This document shows positions 1 through 6,978 of a DNA stretch of 20,891 nt, piece after piece. Within the stretch, counting starts at the first letter, position 1; every line of letters starts with the position of its first letter. Source of the stretch: a virus; the IMG/VR virus record IMGVR_UViG_3300013132_000316, positions 1 to 20,891 of that record; one strand, written 5' to 3'. The position numbers and the translations under genes are program-made. Under the pieces are notes generated by a model, which did not search any database, was not told the origin of the DNA, and saw nothing but the letters and a program-made list of their open reading frames with translations.

Positions 1-33
1 ATCTGTTGTAATTCTGTCGCCATAATGTGTGCC

Positions 34-41
34 TTTAAATA
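34..41 (+). promoter_or_regulatory. Possible T4-type late promoter
   Basis: The octamer TTTAAATA matches the T4 late promoter consensus TATAAATA at 7 of 8 positions and lies about 70 bases before the start chosen for the first gene. In T4 this element is read by the phage sigma factor gp55. The match is short and AT-rich, so it could be chance. It is supported by similar octamers at several other gene starts in this window. Confidence 0.4.
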
Positions 42-109
42 TGCCTAGGGAGATATTTACGAGTTTTGGTCAGCTCCTGCCAATAAATAATCGCAAGGTC
101 ATAACGATA

Positions 110-361
110 ATGCAAAAACGCACCCGCAGCATACTGGAAGAACTGGACTCGATCTACGAAGAGCGATATGAGCAACGGGACCGCCGCTACATCATCGAGA
201 GCCGCGCCAGCAACGTGATAGCCAGTGCTGTGCGCCTGATCGAGCAGATCGAGTCGGCCTATCCCGCGGACCAGGCAGATAACCTTGTGCGTAAACTGCT
301 CAACGCCATACGCGCCAAAGATCCAGGCAAGTTCACCCGGACCGTTCGCCGTTCTGACTAG
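110..361 (+). CDS. Small conserved phage protein, function unknown
   Basis: This encodes a hydrophilic, charged protein of 83 residues. The frame stays open upstream to an ATG at 29, but the ATG at 110 was chosen because the sequence from there (MQKRTRSILEELDSIYEER) reads like the start of small uncharacterised proteins I recall from T4-like marine phages, and an AAGG lies about 10 bases upstream. The region between 29 and 110 also carries a late-promoter-like octamer, which fits non-coding leader. The sequence is rich in Arg and Glu and probably mostly helical, with no membrane segment or enzymatic motif. It sits 12 bases upstream of the SGNH-like gene and probably shares its transcript. No function is assigned. 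Confidence 0.75.
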   Translation: MQKRTRSILEELDSIYEERYEQRDRRYIIESRASNVIASAVRLIEQIESAYPADQADNLVRKLLNAIRAKDPGKFTRTVRRSD

Positions 362-373
362 CAGTAACCCAAG

Positions 374-1453
374 ATGATCCAATCCTCACGATACAAGAAC
401 TTGCCGGCCTGGTTTGTTGGATCACCTGATCAGGGCGATTACTACGACCAAAAGACTGGCAGTTATCTGGGCTCTTGGTCCCGTTCAGGTGGTAATTTTG
501 TAAACGAGTCCAAGATCAACAGCAACATTTCAGAAATCCAAGCTGAGTCCGAATCCCCGCAGATAATAGCCCAGCCGACTACTGGAGAACTGCTTTCTTC
601 TTTGGTACACACTGTCTTGACCAAGGTGTCTCGCGAACCACCAGATCCGGATCCTCTGCGTCTGCCTGGAAAATATGTTGCTTTCGTGGGTGACAGTTTC
701 TGTGCGCACATGGACAAGGCCAGATTTGTCCAATTTTGTAAGTTTGGATATAACATGAGGTTCCGGCCTATGGGCGGTGTGAGCTGGACTGGGTTGGTCG
801 CAGATTCGCTTGGGTGCAATCTCGCGCCCTATGGTTTTGGGGGTAGATCCTGGTGGTACAGCTGGCAGAAATTCTGGCATGATTGGCACCACCGGCTGGA
901 TGAATTGGAGGCCGTGATTTTCACGCATACCTTCGCAGACAGGATCAACAACTCGGTCGATAATGATCTACCACATTTGGCACTCCACGACGGGTTTGAT
1001 GACACAGAAAAAATACAGGCATGGAAATACTATACCACCTACATCAAGGATAACCACTTCCAGACCTGGTGTCAACAGCAGTATTTCCGCCATATCCGAG
1101 AGGTCATGCCCGATGTGCCGCAGATGCATTTTTTCGCGTTCAACTTGCCCACTCCCGAGACCTGCGAGATATTGCCGGGAGTGAAATTCACCACGCCCTT
1201 GTTCTTATTGTCAGCTGCCGAGACCCGCATCAAGGATCCTAAAAAAATCTCAAATACACCATTTGACGAAAGAGCTAACCATTTCAATGAGCACAACAAT
1301 CGTGCCATGGCCGATCTGGTGTTGACCGCGGCCCAGCACTACCGGCCGGGCGCATACCCTATCCCCCATCTCGATTTTTACCAGAAAAAACCCAATGACT
1401 TCATCCAGGCACTAGATCACTTCGTTGACCAAGACTTCTGGCGCTGGATCTGA
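374..1453 (+). CDS. SGNH/GDSL-hydrolase-like protein
   Basis: This 359-residue protein has a central segment resembling the SGNH hydrolase fold. After a hydrophobic strand (KYVAFVGDSF) comes a GDS triplet at residues 106-108, with Ser108 as the candidate nucleophile. Near the C-terminal end, NHFNEHNNRAMAD (about 302-314) resembles the block V helix that carries the catalytic His, here probably His303. The Asp usually three residues before that His is not in place (Arg300 instead; an Asp at 298 is nearby), so the catalytic triad is uncertain. The first 90 residues are a low-similarity extension rich in Ser, Tyr and Gly. Family members hydrolyse esters or act on glycans; in a phage, modification of a surface glycan or a structural role is possible, but no substrate can be read from the sequence. 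It is followed by a late-promoter-like site. Confidence 0.6.
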   Translation: MIQSSRYKNLPAWFVGSPDQGDYYDQKTGSYLGSWSRSGGNFVNESKINSNISEIQAESESPQIIAQPTTGELLSSLVHTVLTKVSREPPDPDPLRLPGKYVAFVGDSFCAHMDKARFVQFCKFGYNMRFRPMGGVSWTGLVADSLGCNLAPYGFGGRSWWYSWQKFWHDWHHRLDELEAVIFTHTFADRINNSVDNDLPHLALHDGFDDTEKIQAWKYYTTYIKDNHFQTWCQQQYFRHIREVMPDVPQMHFFAFNLPTPETCEILPGVKFTTPLFLLSAAETRIKDPKKISNTPFDERANHFNEHNNRAMADLVLTAAQHYRPGAYPIPHLDFYQKKPNDFIQALDHFVDQDFWRWI

Positions 1454-1464
1454 GCTTGCCCGAC

Positions 1465-1472
1465 GATAAATA
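1465..1472 (+). promoter_or_regulatory. Probable T4-type late promoter
   Basis: GATAAATA matches TATAAATA at 7 of 8 positions and sits in the 40-base gap between two genes, 21 bases before the next ATG at 1494. The spacing allows a short leader, as for T4 late genes. Confidence 0.55.
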
Positions 1473-1493
1473 TATCCAACCACCAATCACGCT

Positions 1494-3350
1494 ATGAAAA
1501 TCAACGAAGGCGGAAACATTTTTAAAGATGCCCAGGGCCGACCTCGCACTCAGCGCATCAATCTACAGGACATCGAACCAACCATAGACTGGCTGGAGCG
1601 CGTGACTGGCCTAGAACTGCGGACCATGGCCCTGGGATCAACGGGCCTCAAGCCCACTTCGGGCGATCTCGATCTGGCTGTGGATAGTACCAAGACCGAC
1701 AAAGCTGAATTCGCCCAGCGCCTGGCCGACTACGTGAGCCAGCACGGTCAGGATCCCGCGCAATGGGTCAAGAAGTCAGGCACCGCAGTGCATTTCCTCA
1801 CGCCCATCCGTGGCCGCGCAGACACCGGCTTCGTGCAGACCGATTTCATGTTCATGCCCAAGCCGGACTTTTCCAAGTTCATACTACGCCAAGATCCCGA
1901 GAGCGAGTACAAAGGTGCCACCCGCAACATCCTGATCAACTCCATGGCCAAATCAATGGGCTACAAGCTCAACCAGCTGGATGGCATCGCTGATCGCTCG
2001 ACCAATCGCTTGATAACAGACGATCCCGAACAGATAGCCCACTTGCTGCTAAATCCACGCGCTACCAGCCATGATCTGGGTTCGGTCGAGCGCATCATGG
2101 CCGCCCTAGCCCAGGATCCGAAACGGGAAGAAAAGCTGGCGGACTTCCGTGCCCATATGGAGCGAGAAGGCACGCCCATACAAGAGACCACTGCAGTCTA
2201 CACTGAATATTCGGAAGTGAACTGGATGGCCCGCTTGCGCGACAGGATAGTGAACCAGGGCATGGTGCCCATATTCGAAGCCGCACGAATCGAGCACCCA
2301 GAAGACATGGTGTTAGATGCTGGCAGCCGTGGACTGAAAGGCGCGCTGGATGGCATCTTGGCCGCTGCCCGGAATCCCGCTGCTACCACGGTCAAATGGG
2401 ACGGCAGACCCGCCATCATATTCGGTAGGAAACCCACGGGCGAGTTCGTGCTGACGGACAAGGCTGGTTTTGGTGCCCGGGGCTATGATGGCCTGGCCAC
2501 CAGCCCGGAACAGATAGAGCAGATCATGCGAGCGCGTGGTGGCGAGCGCGGTGAGCTAGTGAACTTGTACAAGGCCCTGTTTCCCGTGCTCCGCCGTGCC
2601 ACGCCCGATGACTTCCGCGGCTATGTGCAGGGCGATCTCTTGTTCACACAGCGACCACCGGTAGTGGACGGTGCTTACGAGTTCCAGCCCAACACGGTAA
2701 AATATCGCGTGCCTATAGACAGTGAGTTGGGCCAGCAAATAGGCGACAGCCAGATCGGCATCGTGGTGCACACGCAACTGGCCGAGCCAGGTGCCGCGCC
2801 TGAAGCGATCCGCGCCGCTGATCTCGCCCCAGTGCCAGGTCTCCTTATCCTGGATCCCAGCCTGCGCGAACCACGAGACGTGAAACTCAAACCACAGGTA
2901 GTCAAAGACGTCCAACGTATCATCACGCAGTATGGCCCAGCCATAGATCAGCTGTTCAATCCAGCGGAACTGCGCGCCCGCAAGATTACGGACTTCCCCC
3001 AGCTGATCAAGCAATACATGAACAGCAGGGTGCGCGCCCGCGATTACTCAAATCTCGTGGGCGGCTTTGGCGAGTGGGTGCAGGCCCGCGTGCCGGCCAA
3101 GGCACCTCGCATATTTGAGTGGGCCACGGCTAACCGGCAGGCAGTGGCCGCGGTGTTCCAGGCCTTCCTGGACATCAGCAGTCTCAAGAACGAGCTGGTG
3201 CGCCAGCTGGACAGCCAGGCCCAGGACGTGCAGGCTTCAGTGAACGATGAACCCGGACACGAAGGCTATGTGGGACAGGGCATGAAGTTCGTGGACAGGA
3301 TGCGCTTTTCAGCCGCAAACTTCGCGCGAAACAACCCAGAATTAGCCTAG
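1494..3350 (+). CDS. Two-domain protein: polymerase-beta-type nucleotidyltransferase plus KxDG ligase-like domain
   Basis: This 618-residue protein seems to join two nucleotide-transfer folds. The N-terminal part has the polymerase-beta superfamily signature: Gly48-Ser49, then Asp58 and Asp60 in GDLDLAV, with a possible third carboxylate at Asp117 (QTDFMF). The C-terminal half, from about residue 240, has KWDGRPAIIFG with Lys301 in the KxDG position, which is the nucleotide-accepting lysine in DNA/RNA ligases and capping enzymes. It continues with YVQGDLLF (Gly380-Asp381) and VKYR (Lys403-Arg405), which match ligase motifs III/IV and V in order. I recall ligase-like proteins with KWDG and QGDLLF in T4-like cyanophages, filed as an uncharacterised DUF6267-type family; the fused N-terminal domain is the unusual part. 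A repair, RNA-end or capping-type role is possible but the substrate is unknown. It is preceded by a late-type promoter. Domain calls are from motifs only. Confidence 0.7.
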   Translation: MKINEGGNIFKDAQGRPRTQRINLQDIEPTIDWLERVTGLELRTMALGSTGLKPTSGDLDLAVDSTKTDKAEFAQRLADYVSQHGQDPAQWVKKSGTAVHFLTPIRGRADTGFVQTDFMFMPKPDFSKFILRQDPESEYKGATRNILINSMAKSMGYKLNQLDGIADRSTNRLITDDPEQIAHLLLNPRATSHDLGSVERIMAALAQDPKREEKLADFRAHMEREGTPIQETTAVYTEYSEVNWMARLRDRIVNQGMVPIFEAARIEHPEDMVLDAGSRGLKGALDGILAAARNPAATTVKWDGRPAIIFGRKPTGEFVLTDKAGFGARGYDGLATSPEQIEQIMRARGGERGELVNLYKALFPVLRRATPDDFRGYVQGDLLFTQRPPVVDGAYEFQPNTVKYRVPIDSELGQQIGDSQIGIVVHTQLAEPGAAPEAIRAADLAPVPGLLILDPSLREPRDVKLKPQVVKDVQRIITQYGPAIDQLFNPAELRARKITDFPQLIKQYMNSRVRARDYSNLVGGFGEWVQARVPAKAPRIFEWATANRQAVAAVFQAFLDISSLKNELVRQLDSQAQDVQASVNDEPGHEGYVGQGMKFVDRMRFSAANFARNNPELA

Positions 3351-3373
3351 TCTAGATCATTTTGGTTCGGTTT

Positions 3374-3381
3374 GGTAAATA
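3374..3381 (+). promoter_or_regulatory. Possible late promoter and strong RBS leader
   Basis: GGTAAATA keeps the TAAATA core of the late consensus. It lies 42 bases before the ATG at 3424. The leader between holds a repeated GGCCAC (about 3388 and 3399) and a strong Shine-Dalgarno, AAGGAG at 3409-3414, nine bases before the ATG. The strong RBS and the hairpin terminator at 3833 suggest the downstream gene is highly expressed. Confidence 0.45.
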
Positions 3382-3423
3382 AAAGTAGGCCACCAAAAGG
3401 CCACAAACAAGGAGAGTAACAAA

Positions 3424-4503
3424 ATGGCAACAGTAACCAAAACATCCGGCGACTTTAAGCCGGTAATGAACGTAGACCAACCGTCTTATACCTTTACCGC
3501 TATCAACGCAGTCACCAGCGGTGTATCAGTGAACGTCCAGGGTCCCAAGCTAGACTTCGGCACAGTGACCTTCACGGGCGCAGCCACACCTACGGGCGCT
3601 AACATCCTCACAGCGATCGAGACCATCCAGCAAAAAGCCACAATCGCTATCTATGAGTTCACCGAAGTGGGTGACAACACAGACACGCTGGCCCTGGCCA
3701 TCTACCCCACAGGCGCTTGGGATTTCACCAACGGTGGCGACCTGGACGTGGCACTCACAGCCGCTCTCGGCTTTAACGTGACCACGGCTGCCACAGCAAC
3801 CTTCGAACTAATAGTATCAGTTTGTGATCAAGACCCCGGAACTTTCCGGGGTTTTTTTATGGCCGTAAATATCCCCATGCAACCCATATCACTCTGGCCG
3901 GTCTGGTTCTATGATTTCCAGTGGGAGGATCATGACCAGCATGCCGAACGTCTGCGCGACATCTGCTACGAACAAGAACGCGAGCGCAACTTCAGCACCA
4001 TCGCCGTGAACGCCAAGGGCGGGCTGTATGAGAGCTCGTTTGACTTCCTGCAGATAGAGGATGCATCCGTCGAAGCCCTGGCTGGGTGGATCCGTGGATC
4101 GTTCCAGCAGGCTGCTGCGCATGCCAATCAACGGGCCTGGGCCGCGGGCCGGAGCACCCGAGTGGACATACACGAGTCCTGGTGCCACATCACCAGGGAC
4201 GGCGGTTTCCATGACATGCACGCCCATCCCGACAGTTCCTGGTCGGCCATCTACTATCTAGACGTGGGAGACATGCAGGCTGGGACCACCAACGGTGTGA
4301 ATCGTTTTTACAATCCCAACCACTCGATGTATGTGGATGCAGGCACGGCTTGGATGCAGGGCCAGACATCAACTGACTTCTTCGGCGAACCGGGCATGCT
4401 GGTCATATTCCCAAGCTGGGTGCAGCACAGCGCCATCACCTACCGGGGCACGCGTGATCGCTTGGTCATAGCGGCCAACTGCAGGATACTGGATCTGGCA
4501 TGA
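3424..4503 (+). CDS. Beta-rich probable structural protein fused in frame to a 2OG-Fe(II) oxygenase
   Basis: The 359-residue reading frame has two unlike halves. Residues 1-140 are rich in Thr, Ala, Val and Gly with alternating beta-strand patterns and no enzyme motif, like a small phage virion protein. Residues 146-359 resemble phage 2OG-Fe(II) oxygenases, which use iron and 2-oxoglutarate to hydroxylate a target. Candidate iron ligands are His268 and Asp270 in HPDSSWSAIYYLD and His335 in FPSWVQHS, with Arg346 placed for 2-oxoglutarate. The halves are joined by a stretch (about residues 132-145) whose DNA is a textbook intrinsic terminator. Stops lie just before that hairpin in both other frames (TAA and TAG at 3809-3814, TGA at 3825-3827), so either half could be an independent gene whose boundary has been lost by an indel or assembly error. 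A true fusion is also possible. The translated target of the oxygenase is unknown. Confidence 0.65.
   Translation: MATVTKTSGDFKPVMNVDQPSYTFTAINAVTSGVSVNVQGPKLDFGTVTFTGAATPTGANILTAIETIQQKATIAIYEFTEVGDNTDTLALAIYPTGAWDFTNGGDLDVALTAALGFNVTTAATATFELIVSVCDQDPGTFRGFFMAVNIPMQPISLWPVWFYDFQWEDHDQHAERLRDICYEQERERNFSTIAVNAKGGLYESSFDFLQIEDASVEALAGWIRGSFQQAAAHANQRAWAAGRSTRVDIHESWCHITRDGGFHDMHAHPDSSWSAIYYLDVGDMQAGTTNGVNRFYNPNHSMYVDAGTAWMQGQTSTDFFGEPGMLVIFPSWVQHSAITYRGTRDRLVIAANCRILDLA
3833..3858 (+). terminator. Intrinsic terminator inside an open reading frame
   Basis: Bases 3833-3840 (ACCCCGGA) pair perfectly with 3845-3852 (TCCGGGGT) across a four-base ACTT loop, and T runs through 3858. This is a GC-rich 8-bp stem plus U-tract, the standard form of a rho-independent terminator. 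It lies inside the 3424-4503 reading frame and ends exactly where an ATG (3859) begins the oxygenase part. Confidence 0.85.
3859..4503 (+). CDS. 2OG-Fe(II) oxygenase, possible separate translation start
   Basis: If the 3424-4503 frame is really two genes, the oxygenase would begin at this ATG directly after the terminator T-run and be 214 residues long, a normal length for the small phage 2OG-Fe(II) oxygenases. The only upstream Shine-Dalgarno-like sequence is GGGG at 3848-3851, inside the terminator stem, so translation from here would be weak or coupled to structure. The entry duplicates the C-terminal half of the fused frame and is given because either reading is defensible. Confidence 0.4.
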   Translation: MAVNIPMQPISLWPVWFYDFQWEDHDQHAERLRDICYEQERERNFSTIAVNAKGGLYESSFDFLQIEDASVEALAGWIRGSFQQAAAHANQRAWAAGRSTRVDIHESWCHITRDGGFHDMHAHPDSSWSAIYYLDVGDMQAGTTNGVNRFYNPNHSMYVDAGTAWMQGQTSTDFFGEPGMLVIFPSWVQHSAITYRGTRDRLVIAANCRILDLA

Positions 4504-4919
4504 CACGGATCACCTGTCGCACGCTGTTTGACATCACCAGGACCGGAGTCAAGCACTCGTTCAACGCAGGCCGTCTACCTTTCACCAATCACGCTGGACA
4601 AACGATCACGGACCACCGCACCTGGATGCTGGCCCGCAACCAGCAGCGCAACTGGGAGACCTTGATCCAGATCCTGAGCCTGCGGATCCAGCCGCAGGAC
4701 TTATCCGATCCCGACTTCTGGCTGGGTGATGCTGTCTGGTGGGCGTTTAGATTTTCAGTCACAGATCCCGCGGCCTTGTCCCTGGGCGACCGGCCATACG
4801 GACAGATCGAGCAGGATTGCAGCATGGTTCCCATGCTAATCGGCTTGCGCGAGCAAGTCACAATCACGCCCATGCTCATACCCGGTATCAACATAGTTTT
4901 TGAAGCCGCCTATCCATAA
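4500..4919 (+). CDS. Conserved phage protein of unknown function
   Basis: This 139-residue protein overlaps the oxygenase stop by ATGA, which implies translational coupling. It contains FDITRTGVKH near the N-terminus and ARNQQRNWETLIQILSLR around residues 45-62, patterns I recall from uncharacterised proteins of T4-like cyanophages and pelagiphages. It is rich in Trp, Arg and Gln, with no signal peptide, membrane segment or catalytic motif. Its stop codon overlaps a late-promoter-like octamer. Confidence 0.8.
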   Translation: MTRITCRTLFDITRTGVKHSFNAGRLPFTNHAGQTITDHRTWMLARNQQRNWETLIQILSLRIQPQDLSDPDFWLGDAVWWAFRFSVTDPAALSLGDRPYGQIEQDCSMVPMLIGLREQVTITPMLIPGINIVFEAAYP

Positions 4920-4922
4920 ATA
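4915..4922 (+). promoter_or_regulatory. Late-promoter-like octamer overlapping a stop codon
   Basis: CATAAATA matches TATAAATA at 7 of 8 positions. It contains the TAA of the upstream gene and ends 7 bases before the ATG at 4930. If it is used as in T4, transcription would begin almost at that ATG, making the next mRNA nearly leaderless, so it may serve a gene farther downstream or be chance. Confidence 0.4.
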
Positions 4923-4929
4923 AACTATC

Positions 4930-5193
4930 ATGACTGACCCAACAGACATCGAGAAAAAGAGCCTGGAAGCGCACGTAGAACTGTGCGCCGAGCGCTATCG
5001 CTTCCTGGAAGAGAAACTGGAAAACATGGAGGCTAAGATGAACGACATCAACGCCGTGATCCGCGAGGTCCATGACAGCATCATAGGCCTGGGAGAACGG
5101 CGCAACAGCCAGATCATGGCATTTGGTGTGGGACTCACCGCCACGCTCCTGGGCATCATCGGCTACCTACTGACCACATTCGTATTGAAATGA
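4930..5193 (+). CDS. Small single-span membrane protein with coiled coil
   Basis: The 87-residue protein has a charged N-terminal two-thirds with heptad-like spacing (residues about 10-55, EKLENMEAKMNDINAVIREV) and one hydrophobic segment at about residues 62-86 ending FVLK. This architecture resembles XhlA-type phage membrane proteins and small membrane proteins of T4-like marine phages. A role in lysis or membrane association is possible, but no endolysin is adjacent, so no function is claimed. It overlaps the next gene by ATGA. Confidence 0.8.
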   Translation: MTDPTDIEKKSLEAHVELCAERYRFLEEKLENMEAKMNDINAVIREVHDSIIGLGERRNSQIMAFGVGLTATLLGIIGYLLTTFVLK

Positions 5194-5690
5194 CACCACA
5201 ACGGGCATTCCATCGCCTGCACGACATGGTCGCGCAGGATCTAGCCGCTCTCGCGCCCAACACCATCATGCCCGATGGTCGGGGCTATCTCGCTTTCGAG
5301 ATCTACAGCATACAACCCCATGACGGTCTATGGCAAGTGAGCCGGCGTGGAGATCCACAGGCCGTGATGACGAGCGTGCGATCTGCGGTCAGCTGGTGCG
5401 TGGCCGACAAGTATGGCCAGCACCGCTTGAGCACGGACATCCTGCAGCTGGATCAGCAGAAGCTGCAGCTGGAAAATGACATCCAGATACGAGAAACACT
5501 GGCCAAACGTCGCCTGCCCATAAGCGAAGACGCCATAGCAGCCAAGATAGCCAGCCGGCGCTGGCGCCTGCAGCAGATAGACGAACGATTGGCCAAATGT
5601 GTAAATGTGGCTAAATACTGGCAACTTCGAGGATTCAATAATGAAACTGCACGAGCTGGGCGCACAGCGTCCCACAGAACACATCGCTAA
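5190..5690 (+). CDS. Conserved phage protein of unknown function
   Basis: This 166-residue protein is coupled by ATGA to the membrane protein. Its middle has RSAVSWCVADKYG (about residues 64-76), followed by a long helix rich in Gln, Leu and Glu (about 85-135), then CVNVAKYWQLRGFNNETAR (about 136-155), a C-terminal signature I recall from T4-like phage hypothetical proteins. The last 50 bases overlap the start of the next gene in another frame. No enzymatic motif was seen. Confidence 0.75.
   Translation: MTPQRAFHRLHDMVAQDLAALAPNTIMPDGRGYLAFEIYSIQPHDGLWQVSRRGDPQAVMTSVRSAVSWCVADKYGQHRLSTDILQLDQQKLQLENDIQIRETLAKRRLPISEDAIAAKIASRRWRLQQIDERLAKCVNVAKYWQLRGFNNETARAGRTASHRTHR
5610..5617 (+). promoter_or_regulatory. 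Weak late-promoter-like octamer
   Basis: GCTAAATA keeps the TAAATA core and lies 24 bases before the ATG at 5641, with GAGGA about 7 bases before that ATG. It sits inside the end of the upstream gene. The match to TATAAATA is only 6 of 8. Confidence 0.35.
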
Positions 5691-6591
5691 AACACTCAAG
5701 AGCCACATGGGCCATTCTATCAACTTTGATAGGATCACGGAAGCCCAGGCCCGCCGGATGCTGGGGCGCACGCAGGCCCTGCTGCGCGAATGGCGCACAT
5801 CAGTCAGCCGCCACTACAGCGAGCGCAATCCCGACTATATCAAGCTAGTCATGGTCGAGCAGGCCTTGAAACAGCGCATGGCCGAAGAAATGCCTGCTGC
5901 CACTCCTGGTGCAGCACCAGTGGCTGGCGCCGCTGCGGTCGATCCTGCCAAGCAGGCCGCCATGGCAACTGCCCAACAGCAGCAGAAAAAGAAAGAAATC
6001 CAGGATCAGATCAAGATCAAACAAAAAGAAATCAGTGATCTCCAGCGGGCCATGAACAGTCCCTTGGAAGAGAAATACATGGGCAAGAAATATGGCAAGG
6101 CCAAGTTCCAGAAGGCCGCTGCCGCAGGTAAGAAACTGGGAGAAGGCCGCCGCTCCATCCGTGAAGCCAGCGAGCTGCAGACCGCGCAGGTCGTGTTGGC
6201 CAGCCAGGACATGATCGACAAGATGCAGGGCATGATGGAAGACATCAGCGAGATGCAGTTCAAGGATCTCCCGGCCCTGACTGACACCATCAAGAACGAC
6301 ATGGGCGTGGAGCAGGCCAGCCAGTTCCAGAGCCAGGCCTCCGCTGCACTGACTAACCTCCTGGCAGCTGTGCAGGCCGGCAAGACCGAACTGGAAGGCG
6401 CGCAAGGCGTGCTCACAGGAGCCGCACCACAGGTACCCGGTGCTGCTCCAGCAGACGCAGGTGGCATGCCCCCAGCACCAGCCCCAGGCGGAGACATCGA
6501 AGCTGACATGAGCTTGGATGCCAATCTGCCTCCCGCCGGCGAGGAAGAGGACGAGACCCCAGCCGCCTCACTAGGGCGCGAGCGCCGGTAA
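5641..6591 (+). CDS. Conserved phage protein, possible scaffold or internal virion protein
   Basis: The frame is open from 5605, but the ATG at 5641 was preferred because GAGGA precedes it and the sequence MKLHEL matches the start of similar phage proteins. The 316-residue product has a conserved N-terminal region (about residues 20-80, with QARRMLGRTQALLREWR), a Lys/Gln-rich coiled-coil region (about 108-150), a helical Met/Gln-rich part (about 180-255), and a disordered acidic Pro/Ala/Gly-rich tail. Low complexity plus coiled coil fits scaffolding or internal head proteins, but no direct evidence shows it. It overlaps the next gene by one base (TAATG). Confidence 0.7.
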   Translation: MKLHELGAQRPTEHIAKTLKSHMGHSINFDRITEAQARRMLGRTQALLREWRTSVSRHYSERNPDYIKLVMVEQALKQRMAEEMPAATPGAAPVAGAAAVDPAKQAAMATAQQQQKKKEIQDQIKIKQKEISDLQRAMNSPLEEKYMGKKYGKAKFQKAAAAGKKLGEGRRSIREASELQTAQVVLASQDMIDKMQGMMEDISEMQFKDLPALTDTIKNDMGVEQASQFQSQASAALTNLLAAVQAGKTELEGAQGVLTGAAPQVPGAAPADAGGMPPAPAPGGDIEADMSLDANLPPAGEEEDETPAASLGRERR

Positions 6592-6932
6592 TGAAAATAT
6601 TTGAAGTATCCGGCGATAAAGATCAAGAGAAACTGGCTGCCATCAGCCAGTTTTTGCTTGGCCGTGCCAAAGATGAAGGGTCTAAAAAACGCGTGATAGA
6701 TTTCCGCACCTTCGCCAATCTCGCTCAAGGACAGGGCATCAGCATCACCCCCGACAGCCTCAAAGGCATGATACAGCAGCCTCCTCTCCGCAATCTCATC
6801 AATGACGTGGAAGGCGACGACGCCAACACCGCCAGAGTGGTGTTCCAAGGGGCCGAAAACACTCCTCCCGAGATGTCGGTTGACACAGCCCGCCAGACAG
6901 TGAACCAGATGGCCAAACGGGCCCTGCCCTGA
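6591..6932 (+). CDS. Conserved phage protein of unknown function
   Basis: This 113-residue protein starts on the last base of the preceding stop (TAATG). It has a helical N-terminus (QEKLAAISQFLLGRAKD), then ITPDSLKGMIQQPPLRNLI (about residues 52-70) and a short beta-type segment VVFQGAE, then a C-terminal helix. I recall the same order in small proteins of T4-like cyanophages. It is probably co-transcribed with the coiled-coil protein and closes the late-type block before the new promoter at 6942. Confidence 0.75.
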   Translation: MKIFEVSGDKDQEKLAAISQFLLGRAKDEGSKKRVIDFRTFANLAQGQGISITPDSLKGMIQQPPLRNLINDVEGDDANTARVVFQGAENTPPEMSVDTARQTVNQMAKRALP

Positions 6933-6941
6933 CCAGATCAC

Positions 6942-6970
6942 TTGCGATACCCAACCTTGGGTGTTATACT
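6942..6970 (+). promoter_or_regulatory. Sigma70-like promoter of the radical SAM/IscU/IscA cassette
   Basis: TTGCGA at 6942-6947 and TATACT at 6965-6970 are separated by 17 bases, the ideal spacing for bacterial sigma70. It lies in the 46-base gap before the first cassette gene (ATG at 6979), which would give a very short leader. A perfect inverted repeat occupies the spacer. This is unlike the late octamers used upstream and suggests the cassette is transcribed by host polymerase earlier in infection. Confidence 0.65.
6949..6962. promoter_or_regulatory. Operator-like inverted repeat between -35 and -10
   Basis: ACCCAA (6949-6954) and TTGGGT (6957-6962) are perfect 6-bp arms around CC, lying within the promoter spacer. 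A dimeric repressor bound here would block RNA polymerase. No regulator is identified. A terminator is unlikely because no T-run follows. Confidence 0.45.
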
Positions 6971-6978
6971 AACAGCCT

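Noticed and set aside
3864-3871. GTAAATAT as a late promoter for the oxygenase
   Set aside because: It lies downstream of the ATG at 3859, so a transcript from it would miss that start, and the match to the consensus is poor.
6006-6941. Long reverse-strand open frame of 311 codons
   Set aside because: It is antisense to two well-supported genes, has low-complexity Ser/Ala-rich translation and no ribosome site; a shadow of GC-biased coding sequence.
6949-6962. ACCCAA-CC-TTGGGT hairpin as a terminator of the upstream genes
   Set aside because: The stem is only 6 bp with a 2-base loop and no T-run follows; its place between -35 and -10 fits an operator better.
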